A DNA stretch of 64,000 nucleotides from the NCBI GenBank assembly GCA_051984675.1, contig JBPYFK010000007.1, positions 62,001 through 126,000 of the forward strand, read 5' to 3'. Numbering within the stretch: position 1 is the first letter of the stretch; each line of letters opens with the position of its first letter. Made by a program: the position numbers and the translations under genes. Below, piece by piece: positions 50,098-57,890 of the stretch. The notes below the pieces were generated by a model that was given only the letters and a program-made list of their open reading frames with translations, had not been told where the DNA came from and did not search any database. The stretch comes from JBPYFK01 sp051984675 (lineage in GTDB: Bacteria; Actinomycetota; Actinomycetes; Mycobacteriales; Pseudonocardiaceae).

Positions 50098-51132
50098 ATG
50101 GCACGGAAGGGCTGGCCCACCGCGCGGGAGAAGTCCCCGGTGGTGTGGGGGTGGGGCGTTGGGACGACGCGGTCTGACCGTCACGATCACTTCGATGATG
50201 GGCTCAGGGCCGATCATGGCGCCGCCCCGAGTACGCCGCACCGCAGCGGGCCCGATGTGTCGACTACGCAGGTTGCGGGGACGGCACTCGGATCGGTGAC
50301 CGCCGCGTATCTGGGGTCGTTTCTCGGTGTGGCTGGCACCGTGACAGGTGCCGCGTTGACCAGTGTGACCATGACGGTCGGCAGTGCGCTCTACCAGCGC
50401 TCGCTGGAGAACACCAAGCAGAAGGCCAAGGCGCTGGCCCGGGTCACCGCGTCCCAGCCGGCCCGCGCGGCCCGCTTGGCGTTCCGAGCCGATCCCAAGC
50501 AGGCGCCCGCCGACGCGGAATCCGACCAGGATCGAACCGTGCGCATGCGTCCTCCAGCGTCAAGCGCGGGCGAACACGGCATGCGCTGGCCTGGCGGTGA
50601 GTGGGTGACAACCGAGCCCGCTACGCCCACGGTTCGGACCGCAGCGACAGCCGGCGCCCGAGGAGAGACCGCGCCCCCGGCCGATCGCCCGGACAGGGCA
50701 CCTCGGCGCGGCCCTGTTCGGTGGCTCGTCATCGCCGGTGCCAGCGCTGTGGCCTTCGTGCTGGCCATGCTGGTCATCACCGGCATCGAAGGCATCACCG
50801 GTACGGCGTTGGCCGGCGGTGGGCATCACAGCACGATCGGAGCGTTACTCGACCGTCCATCACTCCTGCCAGGTCCCCGGATGCCCGTGCCATCCGGGCA
50901 AGAGCCTCTACCCGCAGCACCGTCGTCGGACCCCACTGTCGCGTCGCAAGCTAGCTCCGTGCCGCCACCATCCTCGCCCGAACGCACCACCTCGCCGGTC
51001 TCGCCATTCGGTAGTGGCACCTCCGCGACGCTGCCCACTCCTGCGCAGCAGCCCCCTGGTGGCGGGGTGGGAGATCGCCGTCAGACTGGGCAACCGACCA
51101 CGACCGCGACCACCGATGCGCCCAGCGGATAG
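50098..51132 (+). CDS. Hypothetical membrane protein with Pro/Ser/Thr-rich exterior tail
   Basis: A product of about 344 residues. A Gly/Ala/Thr-rich hydrophobic stretch (GTALGSVTAAYLGSFLGVAG, then TGAALTSVTMTVGSALYQR) lies at about residues 60-100, followed by a basic/Ala segment. One clear membrane helix (RWLVIAGASAVAFVLAMLVI) is at about residue 210, and a 110-residue low-complexity tail rich in Pro, Ser and Thr follows. Proteins of this layout are common hypothetical membrane proteins in actinomycetes. The start is uncertain: the first 55 residues look less protein-like, and a GTG near 50258 is an alternative. Confidence 0.6.
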   Translation: MARKGWPTAREKSPVVWGWGVGTTRSDRHDHFDDGLRADHGAAPSTPHRSGPDVSTTQVAGTALGSVTAAYLGSFLGVAGTVTGAALTSVTMTVGSALYQRSLENTKQKAKALARVTASQPARAARLAFRADPKQAPADAESDQDRTVRMRPPASSAGEHGMRWPGGEWVTTEPATPTVRTAATAGARGETAPPADRPDRAPRRGPVRWLVIAGASAVAFVLAMLVITGIEGITGTALAGGGHHSTIGALLDRPSLLPGPRMPVPSGQEPLPAAPSSDPTVASQASSVPPPSSPERTTSPVSPFGSGTSATLPTPAQQPPGGGVGDRRQTGQPTTTATTDAPSG

Positions 51133-51261
51133 TGCGCACGAGCCGGGGTGTAGTCGGTCGTAGGAGGCCCAGAACAGCTCTGGCATGAGCAGCGGTGGGT
51201 GGTTGGCTGGTCAGAACAGATCCACGCGGTGTCGGTACGGGGTAGGAATATCGATCATTTA

Positions 51262-51284
51262 TCTTAGTTATGATATTCTTAGTT
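51262..51284. promoter_or_regulatory. TCTTAGTT direct repeats upstream of the MarR gene
   Basis: TCTTAGTT occurs at 51262-51269 and again at 51277-51284, 15 bases apart, in the most AT-rich 40 bases of this region. They sit 29-44 bases above the MarR start, overlapping where a promoter should be. Autoregulation by the MarR protein is the likely meaning. Confidence 0.5.
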
Positions 51285-51312
51285 GTCTGATACGTCGCGA
51301 TCCCTGGAGGTG

Positions 51313-51858
51313 ATGGGGGTGCCCCGACGGAACCGGTCTCGGCCGGACGCCGTGGATTACATGCTCGCGGAGTGGAGTCGGGAGTGCCCGGACATCGATG
51401 CCTCGGGGATGGCGGTGTTCGGACGTCTGCACCGTGCGTACAACCGTTACCAGGACCAGATCGCCCGCGTTTTCGGATCGTTCGATCTGACGATCGCGGG
51501 TTACGGAATCCTGGCATCGCTCCGGCGGGCCGGTGCGCCCTACCGGCGCACTGCGGGGGAGCTGGCCGATGCGGTGCTGGTCACCACTGGAGGGATCACG
51601 CAGCGGGTGGACAAGCTGGAGGCCGCCGGCCTCGTGCGCCGGGAACGTGACCCCGACGATCGTCGGGTGGTGTACGTGGAGCTGACCGACGAGGGCGTCG
51701 CGTTCGTGGACCGGGTCAGTGCCGCGCACTTCGGAAACGAGAACCAGATGCTCACCGGCCTCAACGACACCGAGCGGGAGCGGCTGGCCGACCTGCTCAG
51801 CCGGCTGGAGCTCTCGCTTGACCACGCGGCGGCCGCGCTGGGCGGCCCCGCGTCCTGA
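51313..51858 (+). CDS. MarR-family transcriptional regulator
   Basis: A regulator of about 181 residues. The winged helix is well preserved: IAGYGILASLRRAGAPYRRT, GELADAVLVTTGGITQRVDKL (recognition helix) and GLVRRERDPDDRRVVYVELT (wing with the D-x-R-D-x-R-like DPDDRR motif). Dimerisation helices lie at both ends. ATG at 51313 directly follows GGAGGTG; the GTG at 51319 has better spacing and may be the real start. In this group (TamR/OhrR-like) the target is often a neighbouring transporter. Here the genes immediately downstream are only remnants, so the original target may have been lost. Confidence 0.88.
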   Translation: MGVPRRNRSRPDAVDYMLAEWSRECPDIDASGMAVFGRLHRAYNRYQDQIARVFGSFDLTIAGYGILASLRRAGAPYRRTAGELADAVLVTTGGITQRVDKLEAAGLVRRERDPDDRRVVYVELTDEGVAFVDRVSAAHFGNENQMLTGLNDTERERLADLLSRLELSLDHAAAALGGPAS

Positions 51859-51879
51859 ACGGTCCAGTCTCCTCCGGCG

Positions 51880-51950
51880 TCATCCGGCCCAGGGCAGCGG
51901 AGCCGGGTCGAGTCCCCAGTAGAGGCTCTTCTGCCGCATGTACTGCAGGA
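51880..51950 (-). pseudogene. C-terminal gene remnant (about 23 codons)
   Basis: On the minus strand the last codons of a lost gene read GILQYMRQKSLYWGLDPAPL and then PWAG before TGA. The sequence is protein-like and ends properly, but the upstream part is replaced by an opposite-strand transporter fragment. I do not recognise the family. Confidence 0.45.
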
Positions 51951-52090
51951 TGCCGCTCCTTTACGCCGGTGGCACCAACCTGTCGCCGGTGTTCGCGACC
52001 ATCGGCGCCATCACCCTCGTGGGCACGGTCGTGGCCGCGCTGTTCGCCGAGGAGAGCAAGGGGCGGACGCTGGAAGAGCTCGCGCCCTGA
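51950..52090 (+). pseudogene. C-terminal remnant of an MFS transporter
   Basis: 46 codons read PLLYAGGTNLSPVFATIGAI, a last membrane helix (TLVGTVVAALFAEES) and the classic MFS tail ESKGRTLEELAP before TGA. The first 11 helices are missing. It may be what remains of the transporter once controlled by the MarR regulator at 51313. Confidence 0.65.
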
Positions 52091-52199
52091 TCAGTCCACT
52101 GTGTATCGAACCGGGCGGCGTCGTCGGAGCTGTCGTGTCAGTGCCCGGCGACGCCGCCCTACGACTGATCTGATTCTCACGGAAGCCTTCGTGCACTGG

Positions 52200-52640
52200 C
52201 GGACGGGGTGCTGGGTAGGCAGTGTCCAATTCGCCGACAGTGACTTCCGTAGTCGTCACGCAGTGACGTATGGGATGCCGTGAGCAGGGGACCGATGTCC
52301 GGGAGCCTGTCCGCCTGGAGTAGCTGTACGACTTCGACGGTTCGGGCGTTTTCGGTGACGACGTGCCGGACACGCCGGCACGTCTCGTCATCGCGCAGGC
52401 GCTCAGGGCAGTCGATGAGTTGCCCGATTTCAATGTCGCGCAGGGCTTTGACGCCGAGCAGGGATGTCGCGCGTCCGCAACAGCGCCAAACGGTGTGCTA
52501 CCAGGCTGAGCGGCACCTGCTCGGTTTCCAAGGAGCGGGTGTCCAGGAATAAGTGCGTGGCCCCCAGTGCACGGCAGTGCCGCCGACTGGTCCATGATTC
52601 CGCAGGGTAAGCCGGCGAACGCGTTTTCTGCGCGCACCGA
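52200..52640 (-). pseudogene. galK: Frameshifted galactokinase remnant
   Basis: The central part of a galactokinase is readable across three frames on the minus strand. First comes RAENAFAGLPCGIMDQSAAL (the family PCGIMDQ phosphate-binding region). Next is FLDTRSLETEQVPLSLVAHR, then RHVVTENARTVEVVQLLQAD, LPDIGPLLTASHTSLRDDY and finally EVTVGELDTAY. Each join needs a frameshift, and both the N-terminal GRNPLD-type domain and the C-terminus are absent. It cannot make an active kinase. Confidence 0.75.
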
Positions 52641-53085
52641 GTGGCAGCCCGGTTCCAGATCTCGGAGAGGGACCTCAATCGCTCGTTCTGCTTGGCGTGA
52701 TTGGAACCGGAGCACGCCATCAGATGCTGATCGTCAAACGGGTGTTCACGTCCGCTCGCGGACGAGCACAGACCGAGTCCGCTCAAGCTGGCGCGACGAT
52801 CCGATCTAATACGGATCTTCATTCGTTAGGGTGAAGAATCTAGGGATTGCGAACACATCTAGTAGCAATCGGGCCCCTAGTTGGGCTTTACTCCCTGCGA
52901 GCGCGTTCACTCGGACGTGAAGCGCAAACTTTCTGCTTACTTACAGTGACGACAGGAAGTTTCCATCCCGACAGTCCAGCGCCTGGGCTCGATCGATGAA
53001 GACCGCTGGGGATGCGGTGGTCCGGGCGTTGCCACCGCGCATGCGGTGGGCGGAGAGAACGACCACAACCCGAGGAAGGTCAGTA
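52641..53085. other. Upstream region of the ketosynthase operon
   Basis: 445 bases, no gene recognised. The middle (about 52800-52960) is AT-richer, with ATTCGTTAGGGTGAAGAATC-like sequence suitable for a promoter. GAGGAAGG ends 6 bases before the ATG at 53086. Confidence 0.35.
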
Positions 53086-54243
53086 ATGGCGCAGCCCTGC
53101 ACAATCAGTGGCTTGGGGGCGGTGACCGGCTATGGCTGGGGCCGCGAGGCACTTTGGGACGGCTTGGCCGCCGGCAAGGTGGCCGCGTGCCTGGTCGATG
53201 GTCACGGTCCGAACCGGGACCAGAAGGCCTGGGTGGCATCGGTGCCCGATGGCGGTGACGAGCTGGATGGGCCCAGCCTCTTCGCCCGAGCTATGCGGGC
53301 CGCGGCGCGCGAGGCGATCAAGGACGCCGAAGCGCGGGGCTGGCAGCCCGGACGGCGGGTGGGACTGTTGCACGCGGCCGTGCTCGGGGATCTTCCGCTG
53401 TGGCGAGACTTCTACGGCACGCGCAGCGCGGACGTCTCCGTGCGTGACTACCTCGCGTTGATGCCCTCGACCCCGGTCTCGACCCTGCTGCAGGAGTTCG
53501 GGTTCCACGGCCCGGCGATGAACGTCTCGGCGACGTGCGCTTCGGGCAACGCGGGCCTGCTGACCGCGAAGGCATGGCTGGACGCCGGGGTGGTCGAAGA
53601 CGTGGTGTTCGTGGCCACCGACCTGTCCTCCACGCCCGAGACCGTCCTGCACTTCAACCGCCTCGGGGTCGCGGTCACCGACATCGAGCCGCTGCAGGCA
53701 TGCAGGCCGTTCCAAGAGGGCAGTCAGGGTTTCATCATGGGCGAGGGCTCGGTGGGCATGGTGCTCTCGGCGCGAACGCGCAGCCCTTACGCGCACCTGC
53801 TGGGTGGCGCCATGTCGCACGATGCTTACCACGTCACGTCGGTCGATACGAACGTGACCGAACTGAGGCGATGCTTCGTCGAAGCGCTCGACGACGCCCA
53901 AGTGGACCCCTCGCGGGTGCGCTACCTCAACGCCCACGGGCCCGGGACGAAGCAATGCGACCTGGCAGAAGCCACCGTCTTCGAACAGCTTTTCCCCAGT
54001 GATGCCCAGCTGTACTCGGTCAAGCCACTGGTGGGCCATTGCATGGGCGCGGCCTCAGCGGCCGAGATCGCCGCAACCGCACTGGGATATGACCGCGGGC
54101 TCATCCCCGCGCCACAACCGGTCGCCCCCGGGCACCCGCAGCTGCTTGCCGGCCCCACCGCTCCCGTTGACGGGCTCACAGTCAAGTCGTCACTGGGCCT
54201 GGGCGGCCACAACTCCGCAGTCGTACTCGCACCCCCGGCCTAA
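53086..54243 (+). CDS. Beta-ketoacyl synthase (condensing enzyme)
   Basis: A 385-residue thiolase-fold condensing enzyme. The catalytic triad is complete: Cys151 (VSATCASGN), His284 (NAHGPGTKQCD, usually HGTGT) and His318 (VGHCMGAASAAE, usually GHTxGAAG). It is closer to FabF/KAS II than to FabH but shorter and divergent, with MGEGSVGMVLSAR and SSLGLGGHNSAVV near the end. ATG at 53086 with GAGGAAGG upstream. Ten bases separate it from the 2-oxoacid dehydrogenase genes, suggesting that an acyl-CoA made by that complex is condensed by this enzyme. No acyl carrier protein, reductase or acyltransferase is nearby. Confidence 0.85.
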   Translation: MAQPCTISGLGAVTGYGWGREALWDGLAAGKVAACLVDGHGPNRDQKAWVASVPDGGDELDGPSLFARAMRAAAREAIKDAEARGWQPGRRVGLLHAAVLGDLPLWRDFYGTRSADVSVRDYLALMPSTPVSTLLQEFGFHGPAMNVSATCASGNAGLLTAKAWLDAGVVEDVVFVATDLSSTPETVLHFNRLGVAVTDIEPLQACRPFQEGSQGFIMGEGSVGMVLSARTRSPYAHLLGGAMSHDAYHVTSVDTNVTELRRCFVEALDDAQVDPSRVRYLNAHGPGTKQCDLAEATVFEQLFPSDAQLYSVKPLVGHCMGAASAAEIAATALGYDRGLIPAPQPVAPGHPQLLAGPTAPVDGLTVKSSLGLGGHNSAVVLAPPA

Positions 54244-54253
54244 GGCTTGAGCT

Positions 54254-55390
54254 GTGAATCTAGGCACGTCGAAATCACTCACGGAGCATGGTGCCATGCC
54301 AGTCTGGCAGCTGAGCGCTGCTGGGTTGCCCGCCGGGCAGCCGCTGCGGCTTGTAGACGAGATCGGCCAGCCCGTCGCTTCGAGTGACCTGGAGCTGCCC
54401 AGCGCGGATACGCTGCGTGGGCTGTACCGGGGGATGGTGCTCGGCCGTCGATTCGACCGCCAGGCGACCGCTTTCACCAGGCAGGGCCGGTTGGCGGTGT
54501 ACCCGTCCTCCGCCGGGCAGGAGGCATGCCAGATCGGCGCCGTGCGTGCACTCGGACCGAGAGACTGGCTGTTTCCGACCTATCGCGACAGCGTGGCATT
54601 GGTCGACCACGGCGTCCCAGCGGTCGAGGTGCTGGAACTGCTGCGCGGCGGATGGCACTGCGGTTACGACCCGTATCGCTACCGCGCGGGCCCGCAGTGC
54701 ACACCGCTGGCGACCAACGCGCTGCACGCCGTCGGCCTGGCGCACGCCGCGCGGCTGCGCGGTGACGATGTCGCGGTTCTGGTGTTCGTCGGCGACGGCG
54801 CGACCAGCGAAGGCGATGCGCACGAGGCGTTCAACTTCGCTGCTGTGTGGAACGCGCCGGTCGTGTTCTTCGTACAGAACAACCAGTGGGCGATCAGTGT
54901 GCCGTTGGCGAAGCAGAGCAAAGCGCCCACCTTGGCGCACAAGGCAATCGGCTACGGAATGCCCGGTCACCACGTGGACGGCAACGACGCGGCCGCCGTG
55001 CACGCTGTCGTCTCGGCAGCTCTGACCAATGCCCGTGCCGGACGCGGACCGTCGCTTGTGGAGGGTTTGACGTACCGGATGGACGCGCACACCAACGCCG
55101 ATGACGCCGCCCGCTACCGAACCGCCGACGACATCGAGAAATGGAAGCAGCGTGATCCAATCGATCGGATCACGCGCCTGCTGCGGCAACGCGATCTGTT
55201 CGACGACTCCACGGCACAGGTGGAAGAGGAAGCCGAGGGCGCGGCCGCGAGGTTGCGCGCCGAACTGGGCGCGGAACCCGAAGCCGAGCCGGCCGAGCTG
55301 TTCGCGCACGTCTACGCCGACCCCACGCCACGGCTGCAGGAGCAGGCCGCTGCCCTGCGGGACGAGCTGGCGGCCGAGAAAGGGGCATGA
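54254..55390 (+). CDS. 2-oxoacid (branched-chain/pyruvate) dehydrogenase E1 alpha subunit
   Basis: A thiamine-diphosphate E1 alpha subunit of up to 378 residues. The ThDP motif is GDGATSEGDAHEAFNFAAVW ending in the NN pair of FFVQNNQW. Upstream are YPSSAGQEACQIGAVRAL and WLFPTYRDSVALV, and downstream the phosphorylation-loop equivalent RMDAHTNADDAARYR. The family fit is BkdA-like (branched-chain) rather than PdhA because of the acceptor-pocket sequence HCGYDPYRYRAGPQ. A GTG at 54254 and ATG at 54296 are both possible starts. It decarboxylates the 2-oxoacid and transfers the acyl group to lipoyl-E2. Confidence 0.88.
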   Translation: MNLGTSKSLTEHGAMPVWQLSAAGLPAGQPLRLVDEIGQPVASSDLELPSADTLRGLYRGMVLGRRFDRQATAFTRQGRLAVYPSSAGQEACQIGAVRALGPRDWLFPTYRDSVALVDHGVPAVEVLELLRGGWHCGYDPYRYRAGPQCTPLATNALHAVGLAHAARLRGDDVAVLVFVGDGATSEGDAHEAFNFAAVWNAPVVFFVQNNQWAISVPLAKQSKAPTLAHKAIGYGMPGHHVDGNDAAAVHAVVSAALTNARAGRGPSLVEGLTYRMDAHTNADDAARYRTADDIEKWKQRDPIDRITRLLRQRDLFDDSTAQVEEEAEGAAARLRAELGAEPEAEPAELFAHVYADPTPRLQEQAAALRDELAAEKGA

Positions 55391-55391
55391 G

Positions 55392-56369
55392 ATGGCTGTG
55401 ACCATGGCCAAGGCCCTCAACATGGCGCTGCGCGATGCCCTGCGCGAGGATTCTGAGGTGCTCGTGTTCGGCGAGGACGTGGGAACACTGGGCGGAGTGT
55501 TCCGGGTCACCGACGGGCTCACATCCGAGTTCGGCGAGAAGCGCTGCTTCGACACGCCGCTGGCGGAAGCCGGCATCGTGGGTAGCGCGGTCGGCATGGC
55601 CATGTACGGGTTTCGCCCGGTGGTGGAGATGCAGTTCGACGCGTTCGCCTACCCGGCCTTCGAGCAGATCACCTCGCACGTGGCCAAGATGCGCAACCGC
55701 ACACGAGGCAAGGTGTCGTTACCGCTGGTCATCCGGGTCCCCTACGGCGGCGGAATCGGCGGCGTCGAGCACCACAGCGACTCTTCGGAGTCGTACTACA
55801 CCCACACACCGGGTCTCGTCGTGACCAGTCCCGGCACACCCGCCGACGCGTACTCGATGTTGCGGGACGCCATCGCCAGCCCGGACCCGGTGGTGTTCCT
55901 GGAACCCAAGCAGCGCTACTGGTCGAAGGACGACGTCGAGCTTCCGACCCGGACCGATCCGATGGGTCGTGCGGTCGTTCGCCGGCAGGGCAAGGACGTG
56001 ACGCTGCTGGCTTACGGGTCCACGGTGGCCACCGCACTGGAATCCGCGGAGGCAGCGCAGGCCGAAGAGGGCTGGGACGTCGAAGTCATTGACCTGCGCT
56101 CGCTATCCCCATTAGACACCGAGACAGTGTGTGCGTCCGTGCGCAAGACCGGCCGGGCGGCGGTGGTGCATGAGGCTCCGGTCTTCGGCGGCTATGGGGC
56201 GGAGGTCGCCGCGACGGTCACCGAACGCTGCTTTCACTACCTCGAAGCCCCGGTGGCCCGGATCGGCGGATTCGACATTCCTTATCCAGCACCGAAACTC
56301 GAAGGGCACTACCTACCGGATACCGATCGCATTCTGGACGCGATCGCCAAGATGCAGTGGGAGCGGTAA
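55392..56369 (+). CDS. 2-oxoacid dehydrogenase E1 beta subunit
   Basis: A 325-residue E1 beta subunit that completes the alpha2beta2 decarboxylase. Characteristic blocks are AKALNMALRDALREDSEVLV, FGEDVGTLGGVFRVTDGL, RCFDTPLAEAGIVGSAVGMA, RPVVEMQFDAFAYPAFEQI, and GGIGGVEHHSDSSESYYTHT (the HHS(D/Q)S motif). LRSLSPLDTETV follows near the end. ATG at 55392 lies one base after the alpha-subunit stop, and its own stop TAA overlaps the E2 start, so the three are coupled. Confidence 0.93.
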   Translation: MAVTMAKALNMALRDALREDSEVLVFGEDVGTLGGVFRVTDGLTSEFGEKRCFDTPLAEAGIVGSAVGMAMYGFRPVVEMQFDAFAYPAFEQITSHVAKMRNRTRGKVSLPLVIRVPYGGGIGGVEHHSDSSESYYTHTPGLVVTSPGTPADAYSMLRDAIASPDPVVFLEPKQRYWSKDDVELPTRTDPMGRAVVRRQGKDVTLLAYGSTVATALESAEAAQAEEGWDVEVIDLRSLSPLDTETVCASVRKTGRAAVVHEAPVFGGYGAEVAATVTERCFHYLEAPVARIGGFDIPYPAPKLEGHYLPDTDRILDAIAKMQWER

Positions 56370-57619
56370 TGAGCGAGCGCGAGTTCCGGCTCCCCGATCT
56401 CGGCGAAGGACTGACCGAAGCGGAAATCGTGCGGTGGCTGGTGGAACCAAGCGACATCGTCAACGTCGACCAGCCGGTCGTCGAGGTGGAAACGGCGAAA
56501 GCCGCCGTCGAGGTACCGACTCCGTACGCGGGCGTCGTGTCCGCGCTGCACGGGGCGTCCGGCGATGTCCTCGAAGTCGGCGCACCGCTGATCACCGTGG
56601 ACGAGTCCGCAGGGCGGGACAACGGGAACTCGTCAGCGACGGTCAACGGAAGTGCGAACGATGATGCGGAGTCGGGCACGGTGCTTGTCGGCTACGGCAC
56701 ATCCAGGGGCACCCGCAGGCGGGCTGCACGGTCGGCGTCGGTGTGTACGGCAGCCGCACCGGAGACGGCGACGACACGAGTGACGGTGATTTCCCCCGTT
56801 GTACGCAACCTGGCCCGGGACTACGGCATCGACCTGCGCACGCTGCGCGGTTCAGGGCCGGACGGCCTCATTCGCCGTGCTGATGTGCAGGCCGCGATTG
56901 ACGCGAAGGCACAGCCCGCGACCGCGGATGCTGAACGCATTCCGCTGACGGGAGTGCGCCGGGCAGCGGCCGAGCGGATGTCCCGCTCTCGCAGGGAAAT
57001 CCCCGAGGCAACCGTCTGGGTCGACGTAGACGCCACCGGACTGCTCACCGCACGTGACGAAATCAACGCTGGGAACGCGGACAACCCCGTGAGCATCCTG
57101 GGCCTGCTGGCCCGGTTCTGCGTGCTCGGACTCCGGCGATACCCGGCGTTGAACTCGACGGTGGACAGCGAACGATCCGAGATCATTCAGCATGGTTCGA
57201 TCAATCTCGGTTTCGCGGCCCAAACGGCACGTGGTCTCGTGGTGCCCGTGGTTCGGGATGCCGCGCAGCACACCACCCGCCGGCTTTCCGCGGAACTCGG
57301 TCGACTCACCGACGCGGCGCGAGAGGGCACACTGTCACCCAGCGACCTCACTGGCGGTACGTTCACCGTGAACAACTACGGAGTGTTCGGGGTTGATGGT
57401 TCCGCGGCGATCATCAACCACCCCGAGGTCGCCATTCTCGGTGTGGGCCGGATCATGGACCGTCCCTGGGTCGTTGACGGAAGGCTCGAAGTCCGCAAGG
57501 TCACCGAGCTGACACTCGCCTTCGATCACCGCGTCTGCGATGGAGGCAACGCGGGCGGCTTCCTCCGGTTCGTCGCGGACTGCGTCGAACGTCCCACGGC
57601 ACTTCTCGGGAGCCTGTGA
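56369..57619 (+). CDS. Dihydrolipoyl acyltransferase (E2)
   Basis: A 416-residue E2 core protein with one lipoyl domain (residues 5-78; lipoyl-Lys44 in VETAKAAVEVP), an Ala/Ser/Thr linker, a peripheral-subunit-binding domain at about residues 138-172 (ISPVVRNLARDYGIDLRTLR, GSGPDGLIRRADV), and the CAT-like catalytic domain. The active-site His is in AFDHRVCDGG (HxxxDG). The start overlaps the E1 beta stop (TAATG). No E3 (lipoamide dehydrogenase) gene follows, so a shared housekeeping E3 must be used. Supplies acyl-CoA, probably branched-chain. Confidence 0.93.
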   Translation: MSEREFRLPDLGEGLTEAEIVRWLVEPSDIVNVDQPVVEVETAKAAVEVPTPYAGVVSALHGASGDVLEVGAPLITVDESAGRDNGNSSATVNGSANDDAESGTVLVGYGTSRGTRRRAARSASVCTAAAPETATTRVTVISPVVRNLARDYGIDLRTLRGSGPDGLIRRADVQAAIDAKAQPATADAERIPLTGVRRAAAERMSRSRREIPEATVWVDVDATGLLTARDEINAGNADNPVSILGLLARFCVLGLRRYPALNSTVDSERSEIIQHGSINLGFAAQTARGLVVPVVRDAAQHTTRRLSAELGRLTDAAREGTLSPSDLTGGTFTVNNYGVFGVDGSAAIINHPEVAILGVGRIMDRPWVVDGRLEVRKVTELTLAFDHRVCDGGNAGGFLRFVADCVERPTALLGSL

Positions 57620-57890
57620 GAGCGTGGCTGTGTGTATCACTCGAAAGAGTGAAGTAATGCAGTGAAGCAATACTCAGTTCGGGGTCTGGTGATCGGCAGC
57701 GGGCGCGCGTCATATCGCGCACGTGGTTGGCGACCAGCGTTCGTGGGAACCCACAATGGGGTCGCCAGGTGCGGCATCGCAATCGCATAGACATCAAGAG
57801 CCCGAATGCGCGGAGTCGGCGACGACACTGCGGCCAGACGGGCGGGCAGCCAACGGGGTAACCGGGCGAACTCTCTTGGTTGGATGGATC

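Noticed and set aside
51901..51925. GGGTCGAGTCCCC resembling a tRNA T-arm
   Set aside because: No acceptor stem, D-arm or anticodon arm can be built around it, and the bases are explained by the C-terminal gene remnant.
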